A stretch of 64,000 bases of DNA, taken from contig DATHMK010000011.1 in NCBI GenBank assembly GCA_035487155.1, forward strand, positions 41,079-105,078, written 5' to 3'. Position numbers and translations under genes: made by a program. This document shows positions 1 to 8,333 of the stretch, one piece after another (the first letter of the stretch is position 1; each line of letters begins with the position of its first letter). The DNA is from DAIDKA01 sp035487155. GTDB taxonomy: Bacteria; Pseudomonadota; Gammaproteobacteria; Steroidobacterales; Steroidobacteraceae. The notes beneath the pieces were generated by a model. The model worked only from the letters and a program-made list of their open reading frames with translations. It was not told where the DNA came from and did not search any database.

Positions 1-1920
1 ATCCCGATCGTCCCAGACGCCCTCATCGCCGTGGGTCTGCGCATCGCCGATCGCCCAGCCCAGGTCCGGCTGATAGGCCTCGGCCCACCAGCCGTCCAGC
101 TGTGACAGATTGATGCCGCCGTTCACCAGCACCTTCATGCCGCTGGTGCCGCAGGCTTCCCAGGGACGGCGCGGTGTATTGATCCATACGTCCACGCCAT
201 GCACCAGCAGCTGTGCCACGGCCATGTCGTAGTCAGCCAGGAAAATCACATGATTGCGCGCATCGGTGCCGCGGATGAACTGCAGCCACTGCCTGATCAG
301 GGCCTGACCGGGCTCATCGGCCGGATGCGCCTTGCCGGCGATGATGAGCTGTACCGGATATTCGGCATGCGACAGCAGGCGCAGCAGCCGCGCCGTGTCC
401 CGCAGCAGCAGATTCGGCCGTTTGTAGGTGGCGAAGCGTCGCGCAAACCCCAGGGTCAGCACCTTCGGGTCGAGCAGCTGCCGGGCGGCGTCGCAGGCTT
501 CCTGGCTTTCGCCCGAAACCATCAGCATCCGCGCCAGCCGCGCGCGTGCGGCGCTGATGAGCGCGGCCCGCGACTCGTTGCGGAAGCGCCAAAGATCCGC
601 ATCGCTGAGGCGGCGTATGCCCACGGCCGCCGCACCGTCAGGTGACTGCCAGCAATCGGCCGTGCAGGCGCCGCTCCACAGCGCCTCGGCCTGTTCCGAG
701 TCCCAGGTGGGCACGTGCACCCCGTTGGTGACATGCCCCACAGGCACTTCCTGCTCCGGCCAGCGCGGGAACAGATTGCTGAAGATCTGGCGGCTCACCT
801 GGCCATGCAGACGGCTGACACCGCTGACCGCGCCGCTGCCGCGGATCGCGAGGTAGGCCATGTTGAAGCTCTCGGACCAGTCCTGCTCATTGGCCCGACC
901 CAGGGCCAGCAGTTGCTCGGTGCTGATACCCAATCCGCTCTTGGCATAGGCGCCCAGGTACTGCTCGATGAGCTCGGGTGCGAAGCGGTCGAAGCCGGCC
1001 GCGACCGCGGTGTGCGTCGTGAACAGGTTGCCCGCGCGGGTGGTGGCGAGGGCCGCGGCGAAATCCTGGCCGGAGGCCTGCATGTGCGCGCGGGCCCGCT
1101 CCAGCACGGCGAAGGCGGCGTGACCCTCGTTCAGATGGCATACCTGAGGCTCGATGCCCAGGGCCGCAAGCAGCCGCCAGCCGCCGATGCCCAGGATCAG
1201 CTCCTGACGCAGACGCAATTCCGGGCCGCCGCCATACAGTTCGCTGGTGATGCCGCGCCAGGCCGGAAAGTTCGCCGCATCATTGCTGTCGAGCAACAGC
1301 AGGCGGGTGCGCCCGACCCGCGCCTGCCAGGTGCGCAGCCACACCGGAAAACCGGGCAGATCGACCTTCAGCCGTAACCAATCACCCTCTGCGGTCCGCA
1401 GCGGCGTGATCGGCAACTGATCCGGAGCGTTGTAGGGATACAGCGCCTGCTGTCCGCCGGCGCGGTCGATGACCTGGCGGAAGTAACCCTGGCTGTAGAG
1501 CAAGCCCACGCCGACCACCGGCACACCCAGGTCACTGGCCGACTTGAGCTGGTCGCCCGCCACATTGCCAAGGCCGCCCGAATAAATGGGCAGCGCCTCG
1601 CTCAACATGAATTCCATGCTGAAATAGGCGATCTGGGTGAGGACGCTACCCGGATGGTTAACGTCGAACCAGGCCGGCGCATCCAGTGAGGCGCGGCGTG
1701 CGGCCGCCACCCGCTCCACGGTAGCGCGAAACCGCGGATCCGCCAGCGCCTGACGGATCTTGGCCGCCGACACCGTCTGCAGCACCGTCCAGGGATTGGC
1801 CGTGAACTCCCACAACGGTTCATCCAGCTGCCGCCACAGTTGCTCTGCTCCATGGTCCCAGGCCGTGCGCAGATCCAGCGCCAGCTCGGTCAGGGTGTTC
1901 AGGCCTTCATCAGGATTCAT
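1..1920 (-). CDS. glgP: Alpha-glucan (glycogen/starch) phosphorylase, 3' end outside the window
   Basis: 640 codons are visible from an ATG at 1920 down to base 1, with no stop, so the C-terminus lies outside the window. The enzyme uses phosphate to remove glucose-1-phosphate from the ends of alpha-1,4-glucans, with pyridoxal phosphate as cofactor, in the cytoplasm. The protein reads like the short bacterial alpha-glucan phosphorylases: an N-terminal part with YFSMEFMLSEALPIYSGGLG, then HLNEGHAAF, then FTTHTAVAAGFDRF. Near the window edge come FARRFATYKRP and EACGTSGMK, whose Lys is the PLP-binding position in the family. The nearest neighbour is divergent, 153 bp away, and unrelated. Family assignment is firm; only the tail is missing. 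Confidence 0.95.
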   Translation of the reverse strand, partial: MNPDEGLNTLTELALDLRTAWDHGAEQLWRQLDEPLWEFTANPWTVLQTVSAAKIRQALADPRFRATVERVAAARRASLDAPAWFDVNHPGSVLTQIAYFSMEFMLSEALPIYSGGLGNVAGDQLKSASDLGVPVVGVGLLYSQGYFRQVIDRAGGQQALYPYNAPDQLPITPLRTAEGDWLRLKVDLPGFPVWLRTWQARVGRTRLLLLDSNDAANFPAWRGITSELYGGGPELRLRQELILGIGGWRLLAALGIEPQVCHLNEGHAAFAVLERARAHMQASGQDFAAALATTRAGNLFTTHTAVAAGFDRFAPELIEQYLGAYAKSGLGISTEQLLALGRANEQDWSESFNMAYLAIRGSGAVSGVSRLHGQVSRQIFSNLFPRWPEQEVPVGHVTNGVHVPTWDSEQAEALWSGACTADCWQSPDGAAAVGIRRLSDADLWRFRNESRAALISAARARLARMLMVSGESQEACDAARQLLDPKVLTLGFARRFATYKRPNLLLRDTARLLRLLSHAEYPVQLIIAGKAHPADEPGQALIRQWLQFIRGTDARNHVIFLADYDMAVAQLLVHGVDVWINTPRRPWEACGTSGMKVLVNGGINLSQLDGWWAEAYQPDLGWAIGDAQTHGDEGVWDDRD

Positions 1921-2073
1921 AATGGGCGCCATCCGCGGTTGGGACCGACTAGTCTACGCGTCGTCATTACAGCGCAATGTCATCCTTGGGCTGAAACAGC
2001 GCAGGTTTGCTACACCTTCGCCGGACGCGTAGGCGCGGTGTACCATTCCAAAAGGTAACCCCAGGATCATGGT

Positions 2074-2670
2074 ATGCACCCAAGACTCGACGCCGCGGCG
2101 CTGGACACTCTGTTTCGCACCGCCCGCACCCGCAACGGCTGGAGCTCGCAGCCCGTCAGCGAGGATCAGGTCCGGGAGCTGTATGAGCTGCTCAAATGGG
2201 GCCCGACCTCGGGTAATGGCAGTCCGGCGCGCTTCGTTTGGGTGCGTTCCGAGGAGGGTAAGAGCAAGCTGGCGGCGCTGGCCTCCGAGGCCAACCGCCC
2301 CAAGATTCTGGCCGCTCCGCTCACCGTCATCATTGGTTACGATCTTGACTTCGGCGAGCAGATGCCCAAGTTGTTTCCGGCACGCGGCGAGGCCATGAAG
2401 GCCATGTTCGCGAACTCCCCGGTCATCGCCGAAACCACCGCCTTCCGCAACAGCAGCCTGCAGGGGGCTTACCTCATCCTGGCGGCGCGTGCCCTGGGGC
2501 TGGACTGCGGTCCGATGTCCGGCTTCGATAACGCCGGTGTGGATCGGGAGTTCTTCGGCAACTCGCGCCTGCGCTCCAATTTCATCTGCAGCCTCGGGTA
2601 CGGCACGGATGAGAAGCTCTTTGCGCGCAATCCGCGCCTGACTTTCGAAGAGGCCGGCCGGTTCGCCTGA
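2074..2670 (+). CDS. RutE-like NADH/NADPH nitroreductase (malonic semialdehyde reductase family)
   Basis: 198 residues, which is the usual length of the RutE/YdfN branch of the FMN-dependent nitroreductase superfamily. Members of this branch reduce malonic semialdehyde to 3-hydroxypropionate in pyrimidine breakdown, but many act on quinones or nitro compounds, so the substrate here is inferred. Visible features are the N-terminal LFRTARTRNGW, LLKWGPTSGNGSPARFVWV around the flavin site, and ALGLDCGPMSGFDNAGVD near the C-terminus, which is typical of RutE. No other rut genes are nearby, so a dedicated uracil pathway is not supported by context. It is followed after 16 bp by the DUF2058 gene, probably in one transcript. 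Confidence 0.87.
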   Translation: MHPRLDAAALDTLFRTARTRNGWSSQPVSEDQVRELYELLKWGPTSGNGSPARFVWVRSEEGKSKLAALASEANRPKILAAPLTVIIGYDLDFGEQMPKLFPARGEAMKAMFANSPVIAETTAFRNSSLQGAYLILAARALGLDCGPMSGFDNAGVDREFFGNSRLRSNFICSLGYGTDEKLFARNPRLTFEEAGRFA

Positions 2671-2686
2671 ACCGCCGGGATTGATC

Positions 2687-3244
2687 ATGAGTTCACTTTC
2701 ATTGCGCGATCAGTTGTTGCAGGCCGGGCTCGTCAGTGAGCAACAGGTCAAGGAAGCCGAGCGCCAGGCGCAACGCAAGCAATACCAGGGCCAGAAACAG
2801 CAGCCGCGCGCCCAGCGCAACGGCCCCTCGCCCCAGGAAATCGCGGCCCAGAAGCAGGCCGAGGCCAAGGCCGCCCGTGACCAGGAACTGAACCGCAAGC
2901 AGCAGGAAAAGGCCCAGCGCAAGGCGCTTTACGCCCAGATCCGCGAGCTGGTGAGCCAGAACCGGATCGCGCGGCCTGATGTCGAGGAGACCTACAACTT
3001 CATCGACGGCGGCAAGGTGCGCCGAATCCGCGCCGACGCGGCGTTGCGCGAGCGCGTGACGCGCGGTGAGGTGGTGCTGGTGCGCTGCGAGGGCCGCTAT
3101 GAACTGGTACCTCCGGATATCGCGCAGAAGATCCGCGAACGCGATCCGCGGGCCGTGGTCGCCCAGGGCCAGACGAGCCCGGAGGCCGACACAGTGGACG
3201 AGGCCTACAAGGATTTCGTGGTGCCCGATGATCTGATCTGGTAG
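2687..3244 (+). CDS. DUF2058 family nucleic-acid-associated protein (YaiL type)
   Basis: 185 residues from the ATG at 2687; an in-frame TTG lies two codons upstream but has no better ribosome-binding site. The protein starts with SLRDQLLQAGLVSEQQVKEA, then a very basic, Gln/Lys/Arg-rich coiled segment (about residues 22-85) with many KQ and QRK repeats, then a compact C-terminal domain containing YNFIDGGKVRRI and GRYELVPPDIAQKI. This is the hallmark arrangement of DUF2058, a family largely restricted to Gammaproteobacteria and annotated as nucleoprotein or polynucleotide-associated. Its molecular role is not established. The charged middle section suggests RNA or DNA binding, which is inference. 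Confidence 0.88.
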   Translation: MSSLSLRDQLLQAGLVSEQQVKEAERQAQRKQYQGQKQQPRAQRNGPSPQEIAAQKQAEAKAARDQELNRKQQEKAQRKALYAQIRELVSQNRIARPDVEETYNFIDGGKVRRIRADAALRERVTRGEVVLVRCEGRYELVPPDIAQKIRERDPRAVVAQGQTSPEADTVDEAYKDFVVPDDLIW

Positions 3245-3254
3245 GCGTCGCGCC

Positions 3255-4757
3255 TCACTCGGGCTTGCCCGAGGGCATGACAAAGGCCGACCCGGATGCG
3301 GCACTGCCGGACCAGCGCTGGGTGATGATCTTGGTGCGGGTGAAGAAGCGGATGCTGTCCGTGCCGTACTGATTCAGATCGCCGAAAGCCGAACGCTTCC
3401 AGCCACCGAAGCCATGATGTGCAACCGGCACCGGAATCGGCACGTTGATGCCGACCATTCCCACCTCAACCTGCTCGGCGAAGCGCCGGGCCGCCTCCCC
3501 CGAGCGCGTGAACAGCGCCACGCCGTTGCCGTACGGGTGGCCCGAGACCAGGGCGATGGCCTGCTCCAGGGTGTCCACGCGCAGCATCTGCAGCACCGGC
3601 CCGAAGATCTCCTCCTGGTAGCTGCGCATGTGGGCACCCACCTGATCAAACAGCGTCGGTCCGAGGAAAAATCCGCCCGCGTGTCCCGCCACTGTCAGTC
3701 CGCGTCCATCGACGACCAGTTCCGCCCCTTCGGCCACCGCCAGCGCAATGTACTGCTCGACGCGCTGCTTGTGGGCCGCCGTGACCAGCGGCCCGTAGTC
3801 GGCATCCGGATCATCCGGCGCGCCCACACGCAGTGCCGCCAGCGCAACCTTCAGGCGCTGCCGCAGCGCGACGGCGGTGTCCTCACCGATCGCGACAATC
3901 ACCGGCAGCGCCATGCAGCGCTCGCCGGCGGAGCCGAACGCGGCCCCGACGATGGCCGCCACGGCCTGGTCCAGGTCCGCATCCGGGAGCACCAGGCCGT
4001 GGTTCTTGGCACCGCCCATGGCCTGGACACGCTTGCCGGCCGCCGCCGCCGTGGCGTAGATGTGCTGGGCGACCGCGGAGGAGCCGACGAAACTCACGGC
4101 CTTGATGGCAGGCTCGGCCAGGATGGCTTCGACCATTTCCCGATCGCCGTGAACGACATTCAGGATGCCCTCGGGCGCACCGGCCTCCTGCAGCAGCACC
4201 GCCAGTTCCACGGCCACCGAGGGCGTGCGCTCTGAGGGTTTGAGGATGAAGGCGTTGCCGGCGGCGATGGCGGGTCCGAGCATCCACAGCGGGATCATGG
4301 CCGGGAAGTTGAACGGCGTGATACCCGCGACCACACCCAAGGGCTGACGCAGCGACCAAACGTCAATGTCGGGCCCCACGCCCTGGGAGAATTCGCCCTT
4401 GAGTAATTGCGGCGCGCCACAAACAAAATCAATGACTTCCAGCCCCCGCTGCAGCTCGCCACGGGCATCGGCGAGGACCTTGCCGTGCTCGGCGGCCAGG
4501 AGCGTCGCGAGTCTCTCCAGGTGCCGCTCGAGCAGCGCCTTGAAGCGAAACAGCACCTGGGTGCGCCGGTGGGCACTGGCGCTGGCCCAGTCCGGCTGCG
4601 CCCCAAGCGCGGCCTGGACGGCCGCCGCCAGCTCCGGGGCAGCGCCCAGCGGCACATGGGCCTGGACCTGGCCGCTGGCCGGATCAAAGACCTCGCCCCG
4701 GCGGGGGCTGCTGCCGGGGCTTGGGCGACCCCCGATGTAATGAAATACCTCGCGCAT
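3255..4757 (-). CDS. mmsA: CoA-acylating methylmalonate-semialdehyde dehydrogenase
   Basis: 500 residues from the ATG at 4757; a TTG/GTG pair 21 bp upstream is a less likely start because family members begin with a sequence like MREVFHYIGG. It converts methylmalonate or malonate semialdehyde plus CoA and NAD+ to propionyl-CoA or acetyl-CoA in valine, beta-alanine and inositol breakdown. The catalytic Cys lies in GSAGERCMAL (about residue 281). The region where ordinary aldehyde dehydrogenases have ELGGK reads MGGAKNHGLV, so the usual general-base Glu is missing, as expected for the CoA-dependent branch. ITPFNFPAMIPLWM is also diagnostic. The rest of a valine operon is not in view. Confidence 0.95.
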   Translation of the reverse strand: MREVFHYIGGRPSPGSSPRRGEVFDPASGQVQAHVPLGAAPELAAAVQAALGAQPDWASASAHRRTQVLFRFKALLERHLERLATLLAAEHGKVLADARGELQRGLEVIDFVCGAPQLLKGEFSQGVGPDIDVWSLRQPLGVVAGITPFNFPAMIPLWMLGPAIAAGNAFILKPSERTPSVAVELAVLLQEAGAPEGILNVVHGDREMVEAILAEPAIKAVSFVGSSAVAQHIYATAAAAGKRVQAMGGAKNHGLVLPDADLDQAVAAIVGAAFGSAGERCMALPVIVAIGEDTAVALRQRLKVALAALRVGAPDDPDADYGPLVTAAHKQRVEQYIALAVAEGAELVVDGRGLTVAGHAGGFFLGPTLFDQVGAHMRSYQEEIFGPVLQMLRVDTLEQAIALVSGHPYGNGVALFTRSGEAARRFAEQVEVGMVGINVPIPVPVAHHGFGGWKRSAFGDLNQYGTDSIRFFTRTKIITQRWSGSAASGSAFVMPSGKPE

Positions 4758-4789
4758 CGGTCTGCAGATATACACCAAGGAGAACGACC

Positions 4790-5431
4790 ATGTCCTTCAG
4801 AGCCCTGATCACGGCCTTCGGGCTGATGCTTTGCATAGGGGGCAGCACGGCGGTATTGGCCCAGGCGCCGGCCTCCTCCGCGCCCCCCAATCCCTTTGCC
4901 GGCCTCATCCGCTTCAACGGTACGGTCACCAGCGCCGGCGCGGCGGGCTTTGTGATCCATTCAGACCAGGGCAGCGATGTGAAGCTGACCTTTGCCGACA
5001 AGCCCAACATCATGGTCAGCGCCAAGGGCACCGTCACGGACCTGGGTGCGGGCAAGTTCGTGGGCTGTACCGCCGTGAAGCGCGCCGACCATCTGCTGCA
5101 TGCCACCGAGTGCCATATCTTCCCCGAGAGCATGCGTGGCATGGGCGAAGGCCACAACCCCATGGGTCCGCCCAACACCACCATGACCAATGGCAATGTG
5201 TCCGCGCTGACCAATGGTCAGGTGGCCGCAAACTCCGGCGGCGCCAGCTCCGTCATCACCGTCACCTACAAGGGCGGACAGCAGAGCATCCATGTGGGGG
5301 CGGATACGGACATCACCAAAATCGACGCCGGGACACCGGCCATGGTGAAACCGGGCGTGAAGGTGATGGGTGCCGCCAAACCGGCCGCCGATGGCAGTGC
5401 GCAGGTGGTTTTCCTGAGCCTCAGCGGCTGA
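4790..5431 (+). CDS. Exported beta-rich protein of unknown function (DUF5666-like)
   Basis: 213 residues. The ATG at 4790 follows AAGGAGAACGACC, a strong ribosome-binding site, and opens a clear signal peptide (hydrophobic LITAFGLMLCIGG, cleavage near VLAQA). The mature protein contains two similar strand-rich halves: RFNGTVTSAGAAGFVI with KGTVTDLGAGKFVG, and VTYKGGQQSIHVGADTDI with VKPGVKVMGAAKPAADG. The second half resembles DUF5666-type OB-like repeats found in bacterial exported proteins. It is divergent from mmsA with start codons only 32 bp apart, and its 3' end overlaps the convergent gene at 5421 by 11 bp. The function is unknown; a periplasmic location is the only firm inference. Confidence 0.75.
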   Translation: MSFRALITAFGLMLCIGGSTAVLAQAPASSAPPNPFAGLIRFNGTVTSAGAAGFVIHSDQGSDVKLTFADKPNIMVSAKGTVTDLGAGKFVGCTAVKRADHLLHATECHIFPESMRGMGEGHNPMGPPNTTMTNGNVSALTNGQVAANSGGASSVITVTYKGGQQSIHVGADTDITKIDAGTPAMVKPGVKVMGAAKPAADGSAQVVFLSLSG

Positions 5432-6179
5432 CAAGCCCGGGCCACACGGCCCCCGGATCCCCTTCAACCTCGATGACTTCCCAGCGCGCCGGGGCGCCGG
5501 GAAGTTCGAATCGTTCAGCCACCCGCCAGGGATGAGTCGAGGCCAGAATCACCGGAGCGGACCCGGAGCCGCCCGCGCCCAGTGTGATCTCACAATCCAG
5601 CAGCGCGCGCGCCTCGGCCAAGGAGGAGGCTCCGGCCACGCATTCGGCCAGCGACCGTGCGTCGGGCAGCGCAATCGCACGGTCGCGCGCGAACATGAAC
5701 ACCGTCCCCACCTGCACCAGCAGCGCGGCAGCGCCGGTTTGGGTGTCACACAGCCGCACACCGGCCCGCGGACGCGTCACCACGCTCGGATCACGCCGCC
5801 AGTGTTCGACATAGGGCACATCCCGTCCGGCTTCGATGAGCACGTCTTCTTCCCACCACAGCCGCCCGGCATCGGTGCCGGCCCGGGGCTGGAAGTCAAT
5901 CAATCGCCGCCACTCGAAGCACTCGCCGTCAAATTCGAGCCGGCCGGCGAATCCGCTCTGCAGCGCCAGCGCCGCGCAGTCCTCGAAGCTCAGGTCATTC
6001 AGGCAGCGCAGGTGCAGAAAATCCGGCAGCTCGGCGGACTGACGCAGGTCCACGAACAGCGTCGGGCCTTGCAGCCAGCGCACCTGAGTGGTCGTGTCGC
6101 GCGTGCCGTCGGCATGGATGATGAGCGTCCGGCGCCACATGCCGGGCATTTCGCACAGCGGCGGGGCCAGGTGTCGCAT
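5421..6179 (-). CDS. Soluble protein of unknown function
   Basis: 252 residues from the ATG at 6179. I do not recognise the family with certainty. The protein has no signal peptide or membrane segment. It is rich in Trp and acidic residues (MWRRTLIIHADG, LWWEEDVLIEAG, YVEHWRRDPSV), with a central part LRCLNDLSFEDCAALALQSGF that reads as a small lipocalin-like or beta-barrel ligand domain. The last 50 residues (GAPARWEVIEVEGDPGAVW) continue in the same style. Both ends are cramped: it overlaps the upstream-reading secreted protein by 11 bp at its stop and starts only 15 bp from the divergent DUF1028 gene. Codon use matches its neighbours, so it is very probably a real gene. Confidence 0.65.
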   Translation of the reverse strand: MRHLAPPLCEMPGMWRRTLIIHADGTRDTTTQVRWLQGPTLFVDLRQSAELPDFLHLRCLNDLSFEDCAALALQSGFAGRLEFDGECFEWRRLIDFQPRAGTDAGRLWWEEDVLIEAGRDVPYVEHWRRDPSVVTRPRAGVRLCDTQTGAAALLVQVGTVFMFARDRAIALPDARSLAECVAGASSLAEARALLDCEITLGAGGSGSAPVILASTHPWRVAERFELPGAPARWEVIEVEGDPGAVWPGLVSR

Positions 6180-6187
6180 GCAATAAT
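6179..6187 (+). promoter_or_regulatory. Extended -10 element, possible leaderless promoter of the DUF1028 gene
   Basis: TGCAATAAT matches the extended -10 form TGnTATAAT with one difference. It occupies most of the only gap between two head-to-head genes. The GTG start at 6195 lies 8 bases after the element, where transcription would begin, and no ribosome-binding site precedes it. A leaderless transcript would explain both facts. This is inference from spacing; the element is short. Confidence 0.35.
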
Positions 6188-6194
6188 CTGCCCC

Positions 6195-6866
6195 GTGACC
6201 TTTTCCATCGTTGCCCGCTCTGATGATGCCCGGATGTTCGGCATCGCCATCGCCTCCGCATCGCCGGCGGTGGCCGCGCATTGCAGTCACGCCCGGGCCG
6301 GCATCGGCGCCGTCGCCACGCAGAATATCACTGACCCGATTCTTGGACCGCGCATGCTGGACGGCCTGCGCTGCGGCGCCAGCGCCGCCGAGGCCATCGC
6401 CGGCGTTCTGGACTCCACCGACCATGGCGCCTATCGGCAGCTGCTGGCCATCGGTCCGGTGGGTGCCCCGGCGCATCATTGTGGCGCGCATGCCTCGAGA
6501 TTCAGCGCCAGTGCGGCGGGTCAGCATGCCATGGCGGCAGGCTCGGCCCTCGCCAATCGCCAGGTTCCCGCGGCGATGATTGCCGCATTCGAGGCCAGCG
6601 GCGGTCATTTTGCCGATCGTCTGCTGGCGGGGCTGCAGGCGGGCGCGGCCGCCGGCGGGGCGCCCACCGCGCTGCATTCCTCAGGCCTGCTGGTGGTTCG
6701 CGAGGTGCCCTGGCCCATCATCGATCTGCGCGTTGACTGGAGCGATGCCGATCCCATCGCCGCGCTGAGCCTGCTCTGGCAGCTGTATGCGCCCCAGGTC
6801 GAGGAGTTCGTGCGCACCGCACTTCAGCCCGATCAGGCTGCCGCAACCGGCGTCCCGGGCTCATAA
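6195..6866 (+). CDS. DUF1028 family protein (Ntn-hydrolase-like fold)
   Basis: 223 residues from a GTG start at 6195, giving TFSIVARSDDARMFGIAIAS, the conserved opening of DUF1028. Further family features are GIGAVATQNITDPILGPRML, HHCGAHASRFSASAAGQHAMAAG and the C-terminal WPIIDLRVDWSDADPIAAL. DUF1028 proteins have the fold of N-terminal nucleophile hydrolases and are often found near amino-acid or peptide catabolic genes, but no activity is established. There is no signal peptide. The 3' end overlaps the convergent cupin gene by 34 bp, and the start is 15 bp from a divergent gene, so this gene has almost no non-coding sequence around it. Confidence 0.88.
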   Translation: MTFSIVARSDDARMFGIAIASASPAVAAHCSHARAGIGAVATQNITDPILGPRMLDGLRCGASAAEAIAGVLDSTDHGAYRQLLAIGPVGAPAHHCGAHASRFSASAAGQHAMAAGSALANRQVPAAMIAAFEASGGHFADRLLAGLQAGAAAGGAPTALHSSGLLVVREVPWPIIDLRVDWSDADPIAALSLLWQLYAPQVEEFVRTALQPDQAAATGVPGS

Positions 6867-7210
6867 ATCACGAAGCGCTTGCGGGTGGGTTCCACCACCT
6901 CCCAGGTGCCGCTGAACCCGGCGGGAATCACGAACTCCGCGCCGGCGCGCACGGTCACGGCCGTACCGGCCTGGTCGGTGATGATGCTCACGCCCTCCAG
7001 CACCTGGCAGTATTCCTCTTCGGTGTAGAGAATCTTCCAGCGACCGCGCTCGCTGTGCCAGAGCCCGGCACAGAAACGGCCCGTGGGATCGGTGTAATGC
7101 ACCCAGGCGGTCTGTCGGGGATTGCCCTGCAGCAGCTTCTCGGGCGGCAGGAAATATTCCTCCCCTGCGCCCGGAGCGTCCGGAAACCTCTGCACGCACA
7201 CAGCAGCCAC
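6833..7210 (-). CDS. Small cupin_3 (DUF861) domain protein
   Basis: About 125 residues from a GTG at 7210; further GTGs at 7201 and 7195 are possible starts. The reading frame continues upstream into the preceding gene, but that part is not protein-like. A single cupin barrel is visible: GLWHSERGRWKILYTEEEYC, QVLEGVSIITDQAGTAVTV and PAGFSGTWEVVEPTRKRFVI match the cupin_3 pattern shared with ureidoglycine aminohydrolase-like and ethanolamine-utilisation cupins. The strict His-His metal motif is not obvious. It begins 10 bp after the stop of the exported protein at 7221-8285, so the two are likely co-transcribed and translationally coupled. The substrate is unknown. Confidence 0.75.
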   Translation of the reverse strand: MAAVCVQRFPDAPGAGEEYFLPPEKLLQGNPRQTAWVHYTDPTGRFCAGLWHSERGRWKILYTEEEYCQVLEGVSIITDQAGTAVTVRAGAEFVIPAGFSGTWEVVEPTRKRFVIYEPGTPVAAA

Positions 7211-7220
7211 GCCGCGGACT

Positions 7221-8285
7221 TCAGTATTCCCTGAACTGATCCAGCTTGGCCTGTGGACTGGGCAGATGCCGCCCACTGACCCAGTCGGGTCGCATGCCGT
7301 AGGGCACTGACAACAGTACCGCTTCGACCTGACTGATCTTGCCGGCGGCGTTGATCTCAAACAGTTCCTGGATCATCCAGGTCCAAGGCCCCGTGTTCTT
7401 GACCTTGAACTGCCTGCCATCCTTGAGCTGGTAGCTGCGTACGGTCGCATCGTGATCGAAGAACACCCCGGCATAGACCAGCCCGCGCTCGGTATCCACG
7501 GCCAGGATGCGACGATTGCGCAAGCGGGTGTCCTCCCGGTAAAAGCCCAGGCCGAAGGCCTGCGCACAGGGCAGGCTGGCGGCGCCGGGCGGCGCGCCCT
7601 TGGCCACCGGCACATTGGTGGTCGGCGTCTCATTCTCCAAACGCTGGCAGTCCTCGGCAAAGGCCGGTGGCTTGTCACCATGATTGCCTTCCAGACCGGT
7701 GAAGTAGCCATTGACGATGTCGCCCAGCTGCGCCGCGCTCAGGCGCGAGGCGATCGGCACCGGGGTCAGGAAGGCCTTGCGCGGTTCACCATCGATGCTC
7801 GGGTCCTTGGGCGCCCCGAAGGCCGACCCGCCGGTGGTGCTGCTGAGCCGCGCAACCACGGATTCCATTTCCGTAATCTGATGGTTCAAGACCCGCAGGC
7901 GCGTGCCGATCAGCACCGGTGCGCCGTTCTCCAGGCCTTTGGCGAAGAACCCGATGGAGTGCCCCTCCGGGTCGGCCACCGTCAGTCGATAGCTGCCGAG
8001 CTTATCGAGCGTGCGCCATAGCCCATCCGGCAGGTGCAAAGTGACGCCGTTCTCGGTGTAGCGGGAATTCAACGACAGGGGCGCGCGCGTCGGATCGTGC
8101 GCCAGCATCGCGTTGAGGTAGCGCTCGGCCAGCTCGCGCAGACAGGCGCGGTCACAGGGCGAACGGTCAAAGCCAGCGGGTGCGGAACTGGTGGCGGCGC
8201 CCGCCGCCAGGCCCGGCAACAGGATGGCTGCCGCAATCAGCAAACCGGCCGCACCGCGTGCGGCCACACTCTTGATACTGTCCAT
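7221..8285 (-). CDS. Exported protein resembling DUF8021 secreted proteins
   Basis: 354 residues from the ATG at 8285, preceded by AGAGGGGCGT. A signal peptide (hydrophobic GAAGLLIAAAILLPGLAAGAA) is followed by FDRSPCDRACLRELAERYLNAML, a Cys-containing helix, and then a repeat of two NTF2-like modules, one around residues 50-140 and one near the C-terminus (FFDHDATVRSYQLKDG, WTWMIQELFEINAAGKI). This layout resembles DUF8021, a family better known from fungal secreted proteins; I assign that only as a likeness. Four Cys in the mature part could form disulfides. It heads a probable two-gene operon with the cupin gene and lies downstream of ppc on the same strand, 48 bp after the ppc stop. Confidence 0.7.
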   Translation of the reverse strand: MDSIKSVAARGAAGLLIAAAILLPGLAAGAATSSAPAGFDRSPCDRACLRELAERYLNAMLAHDPTRAPLSLNSRYTENGVTLHLPDGLWRTLDKLGSYRLTVADPEGHSIGFFAKGLENGAPVLIGTRLRVLNHQITEMESVVARLSSTTGGSAFGAPKDPSIDGEPRKAFLTPVPIASRLSAAQLGDIVNGYFTGLEGNHGDKPPAFAEDCQRLENETPTTNVPVAKGAPPGAASLPCAQAFGLGFYREDTRLRNRRILAVDTERGLVYAGVFFDHDATVRSYQLKDGRQFKVKNTGPWTWMIQELFEINAAGKISQVEAVLLSVPYGMRPDWVSGRHLPSPQAKLDQFREY

Positions 8286-8333
8286 ACGCCCCTCTTTGTT
8301 TCGCAATGCACCGGCCAGTGCGTGCCGGGCATT

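Noticed and set aside
6180..6677. Upstream extension of the 5421-6179 frame across the DUF1028 gene
   Set aside because: The extension is antisense to DUF1028 and is not protein-like; the ATG at 6179 gives a sensible length.
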